A stretch of 41,310 nucleotides of DNA from Thermodesulfovibrio yellowstonii (GCA_020724365.1 DYHD01000012.1:1-41310); one strand, 5' to 3'. Shown: positions 25,914-35,748, counted from the first letter of the stretch. Translations and numbers: made by a program. The notes: generated by a model not told the origin, from the sequence alone.

Positions 25914-28577
25914 ATGGTCAAAATTTTGGAACACGCATCAAACGATAATTGCAAACACTACCCTGATAATAGGCTTTCAATTATTCTGGAGCTAATAAAA
26001 TCTATCCTTCAAGTGAGCGATTTTAATCTGCTTCTTAGAAGGATAACTGAGGATACCGCAAAGGTCTTCAATGCTAACATCTGTCTTTTGCGGCTTCTCG
26101 ATGATGGTAAACTTCCAGTTAAAGCTGCTTATGGAATTCCTGATGATGACAATATAATAAACAAATTGACTGTTTCTATAGGTGAAGGCATAGCAGGCAA
26201 AACATACGAGATTGGCAAGACAACTATCTTTGATTGTTATGAGGATATTAAACATTTAAGCGCTCTGTCAAGATTTTATACATTGCACACAGCCATATGC
26301 ACACCTTTGAAGATTGGAGACCGCCTGATTGGAACCTTTGGATTATATAACAAAGTCTCCCTTGATGGGACTATAATCCCCTTTTCTAATGACGACAGAT
26401 TTCTTCTTGAAGGATTTGCCTCGATAGCGGCTGTAGTTATTGACAAATTAACCCTACATGAGCATATAGCTCTTAAAGAAAAAGAGGCTATTGAGAGAAA
26501 AAAAAGCGAAGCAAAGCTCAGGGATATGCTTGAAGATTTGATAGAGAATTCTGCAGATGCTATTGTGACAACTGACTTAGATGGCATTATAACTTCATGG
26601 AATAAAGGAGCTGAAAAGATCTATGGCTTTGCAAAAGAGGAAGTTATATGCAAGCCTCTACCTTTTATCCCTGAACCTTTAAAAGAGATGGAAAAAAGTT
26701 ATCTAAAACTTCTCAAAGAAGGGCAATACATTAGAGATATTGAGACTATTAGGAAAACAAAGAATGGCAAAATAATTGATGTTAGCCTGACTCTGTCTCC
26801 CGTTAAGGACACAGAAGGCAATATAGTCGCAACGAGTGGAATATCAAGAGATATTTCAGAGAAAAAGAAAACGGAAAAAGAACTCCGACAAAAAAATGAA
26901 GAACTATTGAAGATTTATTTCATAAGTTCTGCCATGAGAAGCACTCTTGAACTTAATAAACTTCTCAGAATGGTTTTGACTGCTATAACAATTGGAGACG
27001 GGTTCGGTTTCAACCGTGCAATACTTTTTCTGCTCGATGAGGATAAGAAGATTTTAAGGGGGACGATGGGAGTAGGACCTTCAAACTTTGAAGAGGCTTC
27101 TGAGATATGGACACAACTATGGAAAGAAGGTAAATCTCTTGCTTCATTAATAAGTGATATCGAAAAAGAACCTCTAAAAAGTGAATCATTTATTGATACA
27201 TTGTGCTGCAAGCTTGAGATACCCATCGAAACAGATAATATTCTTAGCAGAGTAATCAAAGAAAAGAATGCTATCAATGTCACAGACATAAATTTATATA
27301 GTGAGCTACAAACACCTTTTTCAGATCAACTCGGATCATCAGCTTATGCTTTAGTCCCACTCATATCGAAAGATAATGTTATAGGTGTTTTATGGGTTGA
27401 TAATTTATATTCAGGTAGACAAATATTGAATCATGACATCGATTTTTTGAAAAGCTTCACCGATCAAATGGCATCTGCTATAGAAAACGCAAGGCTTTTT
27501 GAGAAGATTGTAACTACTGAAAAGGAAATGGAAAATATTTTTGAATCTATTTCTGATATGCTTTATTTCAATACCCCTGATTATACTATCAAAAGGATTA
27601 ATAAGGCTGTTATAGAAAAAATAGGTAAGCCTGCAAATGAGATTTTAGGCAAAAAATGCTATGAGATATTTCACGGACGCAACGAGCCTTGGATAAAATG
27701 TCCTCACCATAAGACTATAAAGACAAAAAAACCATATATCGAAGAGGTTGATGACCCCAACCTCGGTGGCACCTTTCTCATTTCAAGCTCGCCCATCTTT
27801 GATCAAAAGGGTCCTTTATTAGGAACAATCCATATAGTAAGGGATGTATCTGAGATAAAGAAATTGAGAGAGAAGCTTATTTCATCAGAGAGAATGGCGG
27901 CTTTAGGTGAAATGGCGGCTAAGGTAGCTCATGAAATCAGAAATCCGCTTCTTTCTATTGGAGGTTTTGCAAAAAGGCTTGAAAAAAATCTTAGTGGTGA
28001 TTTATGGGAATATGCAAAAATAATTGTTGACGAGACAAAAAGGCTTGAGGGGGTATTAAGCGATATACTTATATTTGTCAAAAGCGGACACATAGAAAGA
28101 AAAAAAGTCAATCTCGATGAGCTTCTTGAAAATATAAAAACATTATTGATGCCTGAGATAGAGGAAAGAGGAAATATACTATTAAAAGAAGTGGAGCATC
28201 CATTTATATTGCATGGAGACCAATACAGGCTTAAGGAAGTTTTCATAAACCTTATAAACAATGCAAATCAGGCTACAGATCATGGACAAATATCAATCAA
28301 GATGTATAGCATGCAAAATTCTAAATACCTTGATTTAGAAGGAAATAATAAGGAATTTGTCGTCATTGAAATAAGAGACAATGGATGCGGCATCAAGAAA
28401 GAAGACATCAATCGAATATTCGACCCATTTTTTACTACCAGAACTACTGGCACAGGCTTAGGGCTATCAATAACCAAAAGGATTATCGAAGAACATGGAG
28501 GCAAAATCGAGGTTGATAGTGTCTGGTCTGAGGGCACCGTTTTTAAAATCTACCTACCATTGAAGGAGGACTTATGA
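25914..28577 (+). CDS. Soluble multi-sensor histidine kinase (GAF-PAS-GAF-PAS-HisKA-HATPase)
   Basis: About 887 aa, no membrane segments, so a cytoplasmic sensor. Apparent order: GAF (about 20-185); helical linker; PAS (about 205-325, with ENSADAIVTTDLDGIITSWN); GAF (about 340-525); PAS (about 535-650, with ISDMLYFNTPDYTIKRIN and a CYEIFHGRNEPWIKCPHHK cysteine segment); dimerisation domain with phospho-acceptor His in VAHEIRNPLLSIGG (about 673); and a HATPase domain with INNANQATD, DNGCGIKK and GTGLGLSI. The start could be TTG 25911 or ATG 25914; neither has a strong ribosome site. It overlaps the receiver gene by ATGA, so the pair is a two-component system. The CPHH-type PAS may bind metal or heme. 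The signal is unknown. Confidence 0.93.
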   Translation: MVKILEHASNDNCKHYPDNRLSIILELIKSILQVSDFNLLLRRITEDTAKVFNANICLLRLLDDGKLPVKAAYGIPDDDNIINKLTVSIGEGIAGKTYEIGKTTIFDCYEDIKHLSALSRFYTLHTAICTPLKIGDRLIGTFGLYNKVSLDGTIIPFSNDDRFLLEGFASIAAVVIDKLTLHEHIALKEKEAIERKKSEAKLRDMLEDLIENSADAIVTTDLDGIITSWNKGAEKIYGFAKEEVICKPLPFIPEPLKEMEKSYLKLLKEGQYIRDIETIRKTKNGKIIDVSLTLSPVKDTEGNIVATSGISRDISEKKKTEKELRQKNEELLKIYFISSAMRSTLELNKLLRMVLTAITIGDGFGFNRAILFLLDEDKKILRGTMGVGPSNFEEASEIWTQLWKEGKSLASLISDIEKEPLKSESFIDTLCCKLEIPIETDNILSRVIKEKNAINVTDINLYSELQTPFSDQLGSSAYALVPLISKDNVIGVLWVDNLYSGRQILNHDIDFLKSFTDQMASAIENARLFEKIVTTEKEMENIFESISDMLYFNTPDYTIKRINKAVIEKIGKPANEILGKKCYEIFHGRNEPWIKCPHHKTIKTKKPYIEEVDDPNLGGTFLISSSPIFDQKGPLLGTIHIVRDVSEIKKLREKLISSERMAALGEMAAKVAHEIRNPLLSIGGFAKRLEKNLSGDLWEYAKIIVDETKRLEGVLSDILIFVKSGHIERKKVNLDELLENIKTLLMPEIEERGNILLKEVEHPFILHGDQYRLKEVFINLINNANQATDHGQISIKMYSMQNSKYLDLEGNNKEFVVIEIRDNGCGIKKEDINRIFDPFFTTRTTGTGLGLSITKRIIEEHGGKIEVDSVWSEGTVFKIYLPLKEDL

Positions 28578-28933
28578 AGATTCTCGTTGTTGATGATGAA
28601 AAAAATATACTTAAGCTTTATAAGGCAGAATTAGAAGATGAAGGCTATACAGTAGTCTCAGCAAACTCAGGAGCGGAGGCACTTGAAGTATTTGAGAGAG
28701 AAAACCCTGATATTGTTACGCTCGATATACTGATGCCAGATATGGATGGGATTCATGTCTTAAGACTTATGAAAGAAAAGAATCCTAAGATACCGATAAT
28801 AATGCTTACAGCTTATGATTATAGAGATGATTTTTCTGTTTGGGTTGCTGATGCTTATGTAGTTAAGTCATCTGAACTATCTAATCTTAAAAACACTATC
28901 AGTCAATTATTGCTCAAAACAAAACAAGTGTGA
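28574..28933 (+). CDS. Single-domain response regulator (receiver only)
   Basis: 119 aa, one receiver domain. It has the acidic pair D7-D8 (VVDDE), phospho-acceptor D51 in LDILMPDMDG, conserved T79 in MLTA and lysine K98 in YVVKSS. No output domain follows, so it acts by protein contact or as a phospho-relay, like CheY or Spo0F. The start overlaps the kinase stop by four bases, making the kinase its obvious partner. The target is not evident. Confidence 0.95.
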   Translation: MKILVVDDEKNILKLYKAELEDEGYTVVSANSGAEALEVFERENPDIVTLDILMPDMDGIHVLRLMKEKNPKIPIIMLTAYDYRDDFSVWVADAYVVKSSELSNLKNTISQLLLKTKQV

Positions 28934-28943
28934 CAGATGTATA

Positions 28944-29591
28944 ATGGGAAATCAAACCATCTTAGAAAAGCATAATGCCAATCATACTCACTTTAAGCAC
29001 GATATGGTCAGATTTCCATGGTTGGCTATGCTTTTTAATGCCTATGAGATTATAGACAAAGGTGTAAGAGTAGCGATAGAAAAGGAGAAAAAGCGACATA
29101 AAATTGATCTATCATGTAGGCAGAGATGTGCTAACTGCTGCAAAACCCATAGTGATATACCCATTTATCCGCTTGAGCTTGCCGGTATTTATTGGTATGT
29201 TATTGAAAAGATAACAGGTTCTGTTCGTCAAAATCTCAAAAAACAACTCGCATCACATAAGAAGCCTTACTGCCCTTTTTTAGTGAGTGAATCCTGTTCA
29301 ATTTATCCTGTCAGACCAGTAGCTTGCAGACAATTCAATGTATTCAGAAAAGAATGTTCCGAAGGTGAAGACCCTTATCACACCAGAAGACAAGATGTTC
29401 TTACTCCGATTAAGGAGTTTACAGACAAGGCTTTTATGATAATGCTTCCTTTCTATGGTATTACTAATGAAGCAGACAAGCATCGTGCCATAAAGAACAA
29501 CCTGCTTCATGCCCATGTTCAAAATCTCCATTCGGTAAACTGGAAATCTCTTGCCAATAGAATGGATATTTTTGATTGTAAAAATCTTTAA
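28944..29591 (+). CDS. YkgJ-family cysteine cluster protein
   Basis: 215 aa. The family's cysteine signature is present as CRQRCANCCKTH. A second part follows: KKPYCPFL...SCSIYPVRPVACRQFNVF and CSEGEDPYHTRR. Together these could bind zinc or an iron-sulfur cluster. Family members are often called putative zinc- or iron-chelating proteins and have no firm function. Ten bases after the receiver gene with little ribosome-site match, so probably the same transcript. Convergent with polX, 43 bases apart. Confidence 0.88.
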   Translation: MGNQTILEKHNANHTHFKHDMVRFPWLAMLFNAYEIIDKGVRVAIEKEKKRHKIDLSCRQRCANCCKTHSDIPIYPLELAGIYWYVIEKITGSVRQNLKKQLASHKKPYCPFLVSESCSIYPVRPVACRQFNVFRKECSEGEDPYHTRRQDVLTPIKEFTDKAFMIMLPFYGITNEADKHRAIKNNLLHAHVQNLHSVNWKSLANRMDIFDCKNL

Positions 29592-29634
29592 AACCTATCT
29601 ACTTAAGCTGAGCTAATACATATTGCTGAGGTTA

Positions 29635-31371
29635 TTAGGCAGTTTTTATTCTATTCTTAAGTCGCTTGAGGAGCTTTTCTATACTAAGTGTATTTAGAAC
29701 ATCATCTTTTTGCAACCAGCTTCTTCTTGCTATAGAAACACCGTATTTCATATAATCCATATTTGTAATTATATGAGCATCAGTCGAGATAACCAAAGGT
29801 ATTGACAGCTCTTTTGCTTTTTTAGCATAAATATCATTGAAGTCAAGCCTTGCTGGATAGGCATTTATCTCAAATGCTGTGCCTGCTTCTCTTGCAGCAT
29901 TCATCACATCTTCTATATCTATCTCATAAGCATCCCGCTCCCCAATCAATCTGCCAGTGGGATGGGCAATTATATTTACATATGGATTCTTGATAGCTGC
30001 GATGAGTCTTGATGTTATCTGATCTCTTGATTGTTTGAATCCTGAATGAATTGATGCAATGACTATATCGAGCATTTTTAATATTTCATCATCAAAATCG
30101 AGACTTCCATTACTTTTTATATCAACCTCTATACCTTGAAGAATTCTAAAACCCTTGAGTCTCTTGTTGAGAGCATTAACTTCATTAACTTGTTCCATAA
30201 GCCTCTCTTCTGTTAGCCCTCTTGCCACACCAAGACCCTTAGAATGGTCAGTTATTGCAAAATAAGAGTATCCCCTTGATTTTGCAGCCTCAACTAGTTC
30301 TTCAAAAGTATGACTTCCATCGCTCCATTGTGAATGAACATGCAGATCACCTTGAATATCTTCTAATGAAATCAATTGTGGTAGTCTGCCGTCCATTGCA
30401 GCTTCTATCTCTCCTGTGTCTTCTCTCAACTCAGGCTCTATATAGGGAAGACCAAGAATCCTATATATATCTTCTTCGTTTTTTCCGCCCAATTTTTTAT
30501 TATCTTTTTCAGTGAAGATACCGTATTCATTTATTTTCAATCCCTTTTTAACCGCCATTTCACGAAGCTTTATATTATGGTTCTTGCTGCCTGTAAAATA
30601 TGCGAGAGCTGAACCGTATGAATCCGCATCAACAAGACGCAAATCCACCTGTATTCCCTCTTTAATTATCACACTCGATCTGGTTGTCCCCTTTGATAAT
30701 ACCTCTTTGACATTTGGCATTTCAGCAAATAAAGACATTACACTTATTGGATCTCTTGACGATGCCAAAGATGCCAAAATATCAATATCTTTTATTGTAT
30801 CTTTCCATCTTCTAAGACTACCAGCTAAATTAATCTTTGATATAGGAGATTTCTTCTTGAGATACTCTATAATTTCATTAGCAAGAGGAAGAACTTTCCC
30901 TATTGGTTGACGCTCCCTGCCTCTTTTTAGCATCTCAATACCTTTAAGAATGTTCTCTTCAGTTTTGCTTTTAATGCCGGGCAAGGTAGATAGTTTATGT
31001 TCTGTTGCAAGTCTTTCAAGATCTTCTATATCTTTGATGTCAAGTTTGTCATATAGCATCTTTGCTGTCTTAGGACCAACCCCGGGAACAGCCATTATCC
31101 TCAAAAGTCCTTCAGGGATTTCACTTTTAAGATCTTCAAGGATTGGGATATGACCTGTTTTTATATAATTTTCAATCTTATCAGATAGATCCTGCCCGAT
31201 ACCGGGAATCTTCAGCATTTCTTCTTTGGTTAAATTCTCGATGCTTGTAGATATCCCTTCAATATTAAGGGCTGCCCTTCTATATGCCCTGATACGAAAA
31301 GGATTATCACCTTTTATCTCCAAAAGATCAGCTATTTCATTAAATATTCGTGCAATTTCCTGATTTTTCAT
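29635..31371 (-). CDS. polX: DNA polymerase/3'-5' exonuclease PolX
   Basis: 578 aa, typical bacterial PolX. Gap-filling polymerase with an exonuclease/phosphoesterase domain, for base excision repair. The N-terminal 8-kDa helical domain has helix-hairpin-helix segments (IPGIGQDLSDKI, VPGVGPKTAKMLY). The palm has GSLRRWKDTIKDIDIL, with G184-S185 and acidic pair D195 and D197, then VDLRLVDADSYGSALAYFTGS. The C-terminal PHP domain has DLHVHSQWSDGSHTFEELV, FAITDHSKG, IEVDI and HPTGRLIGERD, with the metal-binding His and Asp preserved. It is transcribed toward ykgJ and diverges from iorB. Confidence 0.96.
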   Translation of the reverse strand: MKNQEIARIFNEIADLLEIKGDNPFRIRAYRRAALNIEGISTSIENLTKEEMLKIPGIGQDLSDKIENYIKTGHIPILEDLKSEIPEGLLRIMAVPGVGPKTAKMLYDKLDIKDIEDLERLATEHKLSTLPGIKSKTEENILKGIEMLKRGRERQPIGKVLPLANEIIEYLKKKSPISKINLAGSLRRWKDTIKDIDILASLASSRDPISVMSLFAEMPNVKEVLSKGTTRSSVIIKEGIQVDLRLVDADSYGSALAYFTGSKNHNIKLREMAVKKGLKINEYGIFTEKDNKKLGGKNEEDIYRILGLPYIEPELREDTGEIEAAMDGRLPQLISLEDIQGDLHVHSQWSDGSHTFEELVEAAKSRGYSYFAITDHSKGLGVARGLTEERLMEQVNEVNALNKRLKGFRILQGIEVDIKSNGSLDFDDEILKMLDIVIASIHSGFKQSRDQITSRLIAAIKNPYVNIIAHPTGRLIGERDAYEIDIEDVMNAAREAGTAFEINAYPARLDFNDIYAKKAKELSIPLVISTDAHIITNMDYMKYGVSIARRSWLQKDDVLNTLSIEKLLKRLKNRIKTA

Positions 31372-31634
31372 GTTTTCTTCTTATTGAAAAAGCATCCACC
31401 TTTTATAAGCATATTAGACTTTTATCAATAATCCTGTGCTAAAATATCAAGTTTTAATTTATTGTTAAAGCATGATTAGCTAATATATATTTTATAGCAT
31501 AATAGGTTTTTTTAGGTAAGCTATAAAAGGGTAAAAAGCAAGCTCTAAACTCACATCTTTAACAATAACAAGGTTTAACCGCTCTTATTAAAAGACTTTT
31601 TTATAATACTAAATATAATTTAAGGAGAATAAGA

Positions 31635-32228
31635 ATGAAAAGTGATGTTGTTAATATCCTTTTTGCTGGCGTAGGCGGTCAAGGAGTGATTTTAGCAAGT
31701 GCAATACTTGCTGAGACAGCTTTTAAGAATGGATACGATGTAAAAGACAGCGAACTTCATGGAATGGCTCAAAGGGGGGGCAGTGTAATAAGTCATGTCC
31801 GTTACGGTCAGACTGTCAATTCACCCCTTATACCGAGAGGTAAGGCTGATTATTTTGTAGCTACAGAAGAATTAGAAGGTATGCGGTATGCTCATTTTGT
31901 GCGACCAAAAGGAAAAGTGATCCTTAACAAAAGAAAAACAGAGCCTGTTACAGTCAGCCAAAACTGTCCTTATCCTGAAAATGTAAAGAATAATATTGAA
32001 GCAATGGATTTGGAGGTTATTGAAATTGATGCCCCAGAGATCGCAAAAAAGATCGGAAGCAGTAAAGTTGAAAACATAGTACTTATCGGTGCTCTTTCTT
32101 CCCTGCTCTCCCTCTCATTTGAAAAATGGCAAGAGACCATAAGAGAAATGGTTCCTCCTAAAACAATAGAACTCAATTTAAAAGCCTTTGAAGAGGGTAG
32201 AAAAATAGCTTCGAATATTAAAAGTTGA
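31635..32228 (+). CDS. iorB: Indolepyruvate:ferredoxin oxidoreductase subunit beta
   Basis: 197 aa pyruvate-ferredoxin-oxidoreductase gamma-type domain: ILFAGVGGQGVILASAILAE, VKDSELHGMAQRGGSVISHV and PLIPRGKADYFVATEELEG are characteristic of IorB. With IorA (thiamine and Fe-S subunit) it oxidatively decarboxylates aryl pyruvates to aryl-acetyl-CoA with reduction of ferredoxin, in the cytoplasm. AAGGAG precedes the ATG. iorA, which usually sits just upstream, is absent: the preceding gene is the divergent polX, and the 263-bp gap has no alpha-subunit remnant I can see. It heads the run with paaK and ACT genes, which fits aryl-acetate/aryl-acetyl-CoA interconversion. Which alpha subunit it uses is unknown. 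Confidence 0.94.
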   Translation: MKSDVVNILFAGVGGQGVILASAILAETAFKNGYDVKDSELHGMAQRGGSVISHVRYGQTVNSPLIPRGKADYFVATEELEGMRYAHFVRPKGKVILNKRKTEPVTVSQNCPYPENVKNNIEAMDLEVIEIDAPEIAKKIGSSKVENIVLIGALSSLLSLSFEKWQETIREMVPPKTIELNLKAFEEGRKIASNIKS

Positions 32229-32240
32229 GAAGGAGAGATG

Positions 32241-33536
32241 ATGTTTTGGCAGGAAGAGATTGAAACGATTGATAGTAAAAATCTTGAAAAACTTCAGTTA
32301 GAAAGACTACAAAAGACAGTTAGATGTGTTTATGAGAATGTCCCTTTTTATCGCGATAAATTTAAAGACAAGTCTCTAAAGCCTGATGACATTAAAACAC
32401 TTCAGGATATAAGAAAACTGCCTTTTACAACAAGAGATGACTTGCGGCTGAACTATCCTTATGGTTTATTAGCAGTGCCCAAGAATGGAGGAGTTGTTCG
32501 TCTTCACACATCAAGCGGAACTACTGGGAAGCCAAAAGCGATATTTTTTTCTAAAAATGATGTGAATCAATCTGCTGAACTTATAGCTCGATGCCTCGTC
32601 ATGACAGGGGTCAAGAGTGATGATATACTGCAGAATATGATGACATATGGGTTATTTACCGGAGCATTAGTTATGCATTATGGTGCAGAAAAGGTTGGCA
32701 TTCTTGTTATTCCTGCAGGTCCTGGCAATACAGAGCGACAGATTGCTCTGATGCAAGACTTCAGCTCTACTTGTTTACATTTAACACCGAGTTATGCTCT
32801 TTATCTCTCAGAGGTTATGGAATCAAAAGGGATTATGCCCAAACGCGACCTATCTTTAAGAAGGGCATACCTTGGAGCCGAACCCTACTCTGAGGAGACA
32901 AGAAAAAAACTTGAGCAAATGCTCGGGATTGATATTTATAATTCCTATGGTTTATCTGAGATGAATGGTCCGGGTGTTGCTTTTGAATGTATAAATAAGG
33001 ATGGTATGCATATCTGGGAGGACAATTTTATTGTAGAGATTCTTGATCAAGAAACTGGGGAACCTGTTACCGAAGGTCAGCAAGGCGAGCTTGTACTTAC
33101 CACGCTTTGCAGAGAGGGCATGCCTTTTTTGAGATATCGAACAAAGGATATAGCTAAAATTATCCCCGGAAAATGCAGATGTGGCAGGACTCACAAAAGG
33201 ATTTCTCGCATACTTGGCAGGGTGGATGATATGTTTATTGTAAGAGGGGTTAATATATTCCCTCAACAGATAGAAAGAGTGCTGATGAGCATTAAAGGAG
33301 TTGCCCAGAATTATCAGATACATCTTGAGGCTTACGATAAAATGTTAGTTAAGGTAGAGATAGAACAAGACTTCTTTGATGGAAATATTGAACATTTGCT
33401 CATTTTAAAATCGAAGATAACCGAAAAGCTGAAGTCAGAAATACTTATTACTCCAAAGGTCGAGCTTTTAGAGCCAAGCACTTTACCGATGAGCGAGGGC
33501 AAGACTCAGAGGGTTATCGACAGAAGAACTTTGTAG
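32241..33536 (+). CDS. paaK: Phenylacetate-CoA ligase (first copy)
   Basis: 431 aa from ATG 32241, 12 bases after iorB. AGGAG gives 5-nt spacing there against 2 nt for ATG 32238. Forms aryl-acetyl-CoA from the acid, CoA and ATP. The AMP-forming signature is [15 protein letters not shown], followed by a YGLSEMNGPGVAFEC motif, the GMPFLRYRTKDIAKI adenylate-site segment, and GRVDDMFIVRGVNIFPQQIE, characteristic of PaaK. A four-cysteine zinc site is not seen, only the CRCGRTHKR motif. Paired with a downstream ACT-domain gene, this is the iorB-paaK-ACT arrangement of anaerobes. Run in reverse with IorAB it could yield ATP from aryl-acetyl-CoA. Confidence 0.95.
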   Translation: MFWQEEIETIDSKNLEKLQLERLQKTVRCVYENVPFYRDKFKDKSLKPDDIKTLQDIRKLPFTTRDDLRLNYPYGLLAVPKNGGVVRLHTSSGTTGKPKAIFFSKNDVNQSAELIARCLVMTGVKSDDILQNMMTYGLFTGALVMHYGAEKVGILVIPAGPGNTERQIALMQDFSSTCLHLTPSYALYLSEVMESKGIMPKRDLSLRRAYLGAEPYSEETRKKLEQMLGIDIYNSYGLSEMNGPGVAFECINKDGMHIWEDNFIVEILDQETGEPVTEGQQGELVLTTLCREGMPFLRYRTKDIAKIIPGKCRCGRTHKRISRILGRVDDMFIVRGVNIFPQQIERVLMSIKGVAQNYQIHLEAYDKMLVKVEIEQDFFDGNIEHLLILKSKITEKLKSEILITPKVELLEPSTLPMSEGKTQRVIDRRTL

Positions 33537-33548
33537 AAAGGAGCTTAT

Positions 33549-33980
33549 ATGAGCGGGATAAGAGAGATATCAGTTTTTGCTGAGAACAAACCGGGCAAGA
33601 TAGAGAAAATTACAGGCGTGCTTGCTAATGAGGGCATTAATATACTTGCAATTTCAATAGCAAGCACAAATGGCTTTGGTATAATTAAATTCATTGTCGA
33701 TAAAATGGAATTGGCTTATCAAAAACTCAAAGAGAAGGGATTTACAGTATCCCTTAACGAAGTCCTTGCTATTGAGATGAAGGATATGCCCGGCCAAATA
33801 CATGAAATTGCACGAGTGCTTTTAAGAAATGAAATTAATATGGAAAATGCTTATGTATTTATAGAGGAATCGAGAAAGCAGGCTTATTTCATAGTGCAAG
33901 TTAAAGACATAGAGAGAGCAAAAAGACTCTTGGAGAAAGAAAATCTTAAACTCTATGATGAAGTTAAGGAGGAAAAATGA
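33549..33980 (+). CDS. Tandem ACT-domain protein (first copy)
   Basis: 143 aa, two ACT domains back to back (about 5-68 and 73-140), each beginning with a [19 protein letters not shown] or [23 protein letters not shown] strand-helix. ACT domains bind small ligands, mostly amino acids, and control partner enzymes. It lies between the two ligase genes, with AAGGAG before its ATG and an ATGA overlap with the next ligase, so it very likely regulates a ligase or the oxidoreductase in response to an aromatic amino acid. That role is inferred from context. Confidence 0.93.
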   Translation: MSGIREISVFAENKPGKIEKITGVLANEGINILAISIASTNGFGIIKFIVDKMELAYQKLKEKGFTVSLNEVLAIEMKDMPGQIHEIARVLLRNEINMENAYVFIEESRKQAYFIVQVKDIERAKRLLEKENLKLYDEVKEEK

Positions 33981-35275
33981 TCTGGAATAAAGAAGCTGAG
34001 TGTATGCCTTTTGAAGAAAGGGGAAAACTTCAGCTTGAAAGATTGAAGGCAATCGTTAAAAAAACTTATGAGAATGTGCCTTATTATAAAAAAAGGTTTG
34101 ATGAACTAAAAGTTAAGCCTGAAGACATAAAGACGCTCAAGGATATAAGTAAACTCCCATTCACAGCTAAAGCTGATTTGAGAGAAGGCTATCCTTTCGG
34201 TATGTTTGCAGTTCCCTTCAATGAGATTGTTGAGATTCATACTTCCTCTGGTACTACAGGGAAACCTGTTGTAGCAGGCTATACAAAAAAAGATATAGAG
34301 GTTTGGGGAGAAGTAATGGCTCGAGCCCTTTGTATGGTTGGGGCTACAAAAGATGATATTATCCAGAATGGATATGGATACGGCTTATTTACAGGAGGAC
34401 TCGGCGTCCACTATGGTGCACAAACAATCGGTGCCACAGTCGTTCCAATCTCAGCAGGCAATACAAAACGGCAGCTTGAGGTCATGCTCGATTTCAGCAC
34501 AACTATCATTACCTGCACACCTTCTTATGCTCTTCATCTGGCTGAAGTAGCTTCAGATATGGGCATAACCAGTAAAGATATAAAACTTAAGGCAGGATGT
34601 TTTGGAGCTGAAGTGTGGACAGAAAAGATGAGAGAAGCCATTGAGAGCAAATTTAATTTAATAGCTCTTAATATTTATGGTTTAACCGAATTAATCGGAC
34701 CTGGCGTTGCTCAGGAGTGCCCTGATAAAAGCGGGCTGCACATCTCTGAAGACCATTTTTACCCTGAAATCGTCTCCATTGATACCCTTGAACCATTGCC
34801 TGAAGGGGAAAAAGGAGAGCTTGTTCTGACTTCTCTTACACGCGACGGGATGCCTATGATTCGTTTTCGCACAAGGGATATTACATCTCTAAAAAGAGAA
34901 GTTTGTAAATGCGGCAGAACCCTTGTTAAGATGGAGAGAATTACTGGCAGAAGCGATGACATGCTTAAGATTAGAGGTGTCCTTATATTCCCTTCTCAGA
35001 TTGAAAAAGCACTTCTTGAGATTAAAGGGATAGAGCCACATTATCAGATAATAGTTACACGCCCACACCATCTTGATGAACTGGAAGTTCAGGTGGAGAC
35101 TTCTAAGGAAATCTTTTCGGATGAAATCAGACACATAGAGGCAATGAAGAAAAAGATTGAGAATCACATAGAAAAATCCATAGGCTTAAGAGTCAAGGTA
35201 ACCCTTGTTGAGCCTAAGACCCTGCCACGTAGCGAAGGGAAGGCAAAAAGGGTTTTTGACAAGAGAGAACTATAA
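33977..35275 (+). CDS. paaK: Phenylacetate-CoA ligase (second copy)
   Basis: 432 aa paralogue of the ligase at 32241, alignable throughout. Signature [19 protein letters not shown], then [35 protein letters not shown] and [20 protein letters not shown]. An AAGGAGG ribosome site lies in the end of the preceding ACT gene. The central substrate-pocket region differs clearly from copy 1 (for example [20 protein letters not shown] against MMTYGLFTGALVMHYGAEK), so the two probably prefer different aryl acids. Each has its own ACT partner. Confidence 0.95.
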   Translation: MIWNKEAECMPFEERGKLQLERLKAIVKKTYENVPYYKKRFDELKVKPEDIKTLKDISKLPFTAKADLREGYPFGMFAVPFNEIVEIHTSSGTTGKPVVAGYTKKDIEVWGEVMARALCMVGATKDDIIQNGYGYGLFTGGLGVHYGAQTIGATVVPISAGNTKRQLEVMLDFSTTIITCTPSYALHLAEVASDMGITSKDIKLKAGCFGAEVWTEKMREAIESKFNLIALNIYGLTELIGPGVAQECPDKSGLHISEDHFYPEIVSIDTLEPLPEGEKGELVLTSLTRDGMPMIRFRTRDITSLKREVCKCGRTLVKMERITGRSDDMLKIRGVLIFPSQIEKALLEIKGIEPHYQIIVTRPHHLDELEVQVETSKEIFSDEIRHIEAMKKKIENHIEKSIGLRVKVTLVEPKTLPRSEGKAKRVFDKREL

Positions 35276-35286
35276 GGAGGCAAGAT

Positions 35287-35718
35287 ATGAAGATAAAACA
35301 AATTTCAGTATTCCTTGAAAACAAACGGGGCAGACTGCTCGAAGCTACGGAATCTCTTGCAAAAGCGGGGATCAATATACGCGCCCTTTCAATAGCAGAC
35401 ACATCTGAATTCGGCATTTTGCGACTGATCGTGCCAGAATCCGAAAAAGCAAAAGAGGTATTAGAAAATAGCAACTTTACGGTCAGAGAGAATGATGTTA
35501 TAGCTGTAGGAGTTTCTGATAGCCCGGGAGGGCTTGCCAGTATTCTTAGGATTCTCAATGATGCAGGCATAAATGTTGAGTATGCCTATGCATTCGTTCA
35601 AAAGAGCGGTGAAAAGGCGGTCGTTGTGTTAAGAATAGAAGACCCTGAAACAGGCATAAAGGCATTAAGAGAAAAGGGGGTTATGCTTCTTTCGAGTCTG
35701 GATGTTCAGCAATTATAA
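35287..35718 (+). CDS. Tandem ACT-domain protein (second copy)
   Basis: 143 aa, same length and architecture as the first ACT gene: two ACT domains starting KIKQISVFLENKRGRLLEAT and GVSDSPGGLASILRILNDAG. AAGGAGG precedes the ATG, 11 bases after the second ligase. It is last in the iorB run, and a REP-like hairpin begins two bases after its stop codon. Probably the ligand sensor for the second ligase. Confidence 0.93.
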   Translation: MKIKQISVFLENKRGRLLEATESLAKAGINIRALSIADTSEFGILRLIVPESEKAKEVLENSNFTVRENDVIAVGVSDSPGGLASILRILNDAGINVEYAYAFVQKSGEKAVVVLRIEDPETGIKALREKGVMLLSSLDVQQL

Positions 35719-35720
35719 TG

Positions 35721-35748
35721 GTAGCCGCAGGCTTTAGCCTGCGGCTAC
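35721..35748. repeat. REP-like perfect hairpin after the ACT gene
   Basis: A perfect 12-bp stem (35721-35732 with 35737-35748) and a TTTA loop. It starts GTAG and ends CTAC, like the palindrome at 20210-20238. It follows the ACT stop by 2 bases but has no T-run on either strand, so a factor-independent terminator is less likely. It could still stabilise the 3' end of the message. Confidence 0.8.

Noticed and set aside
35721..35748. Factor-independent terminator after the ACT gene
   Set aside because: The stem is perfect but no T-run follows on either strand; it fits a REP-like repeat better.
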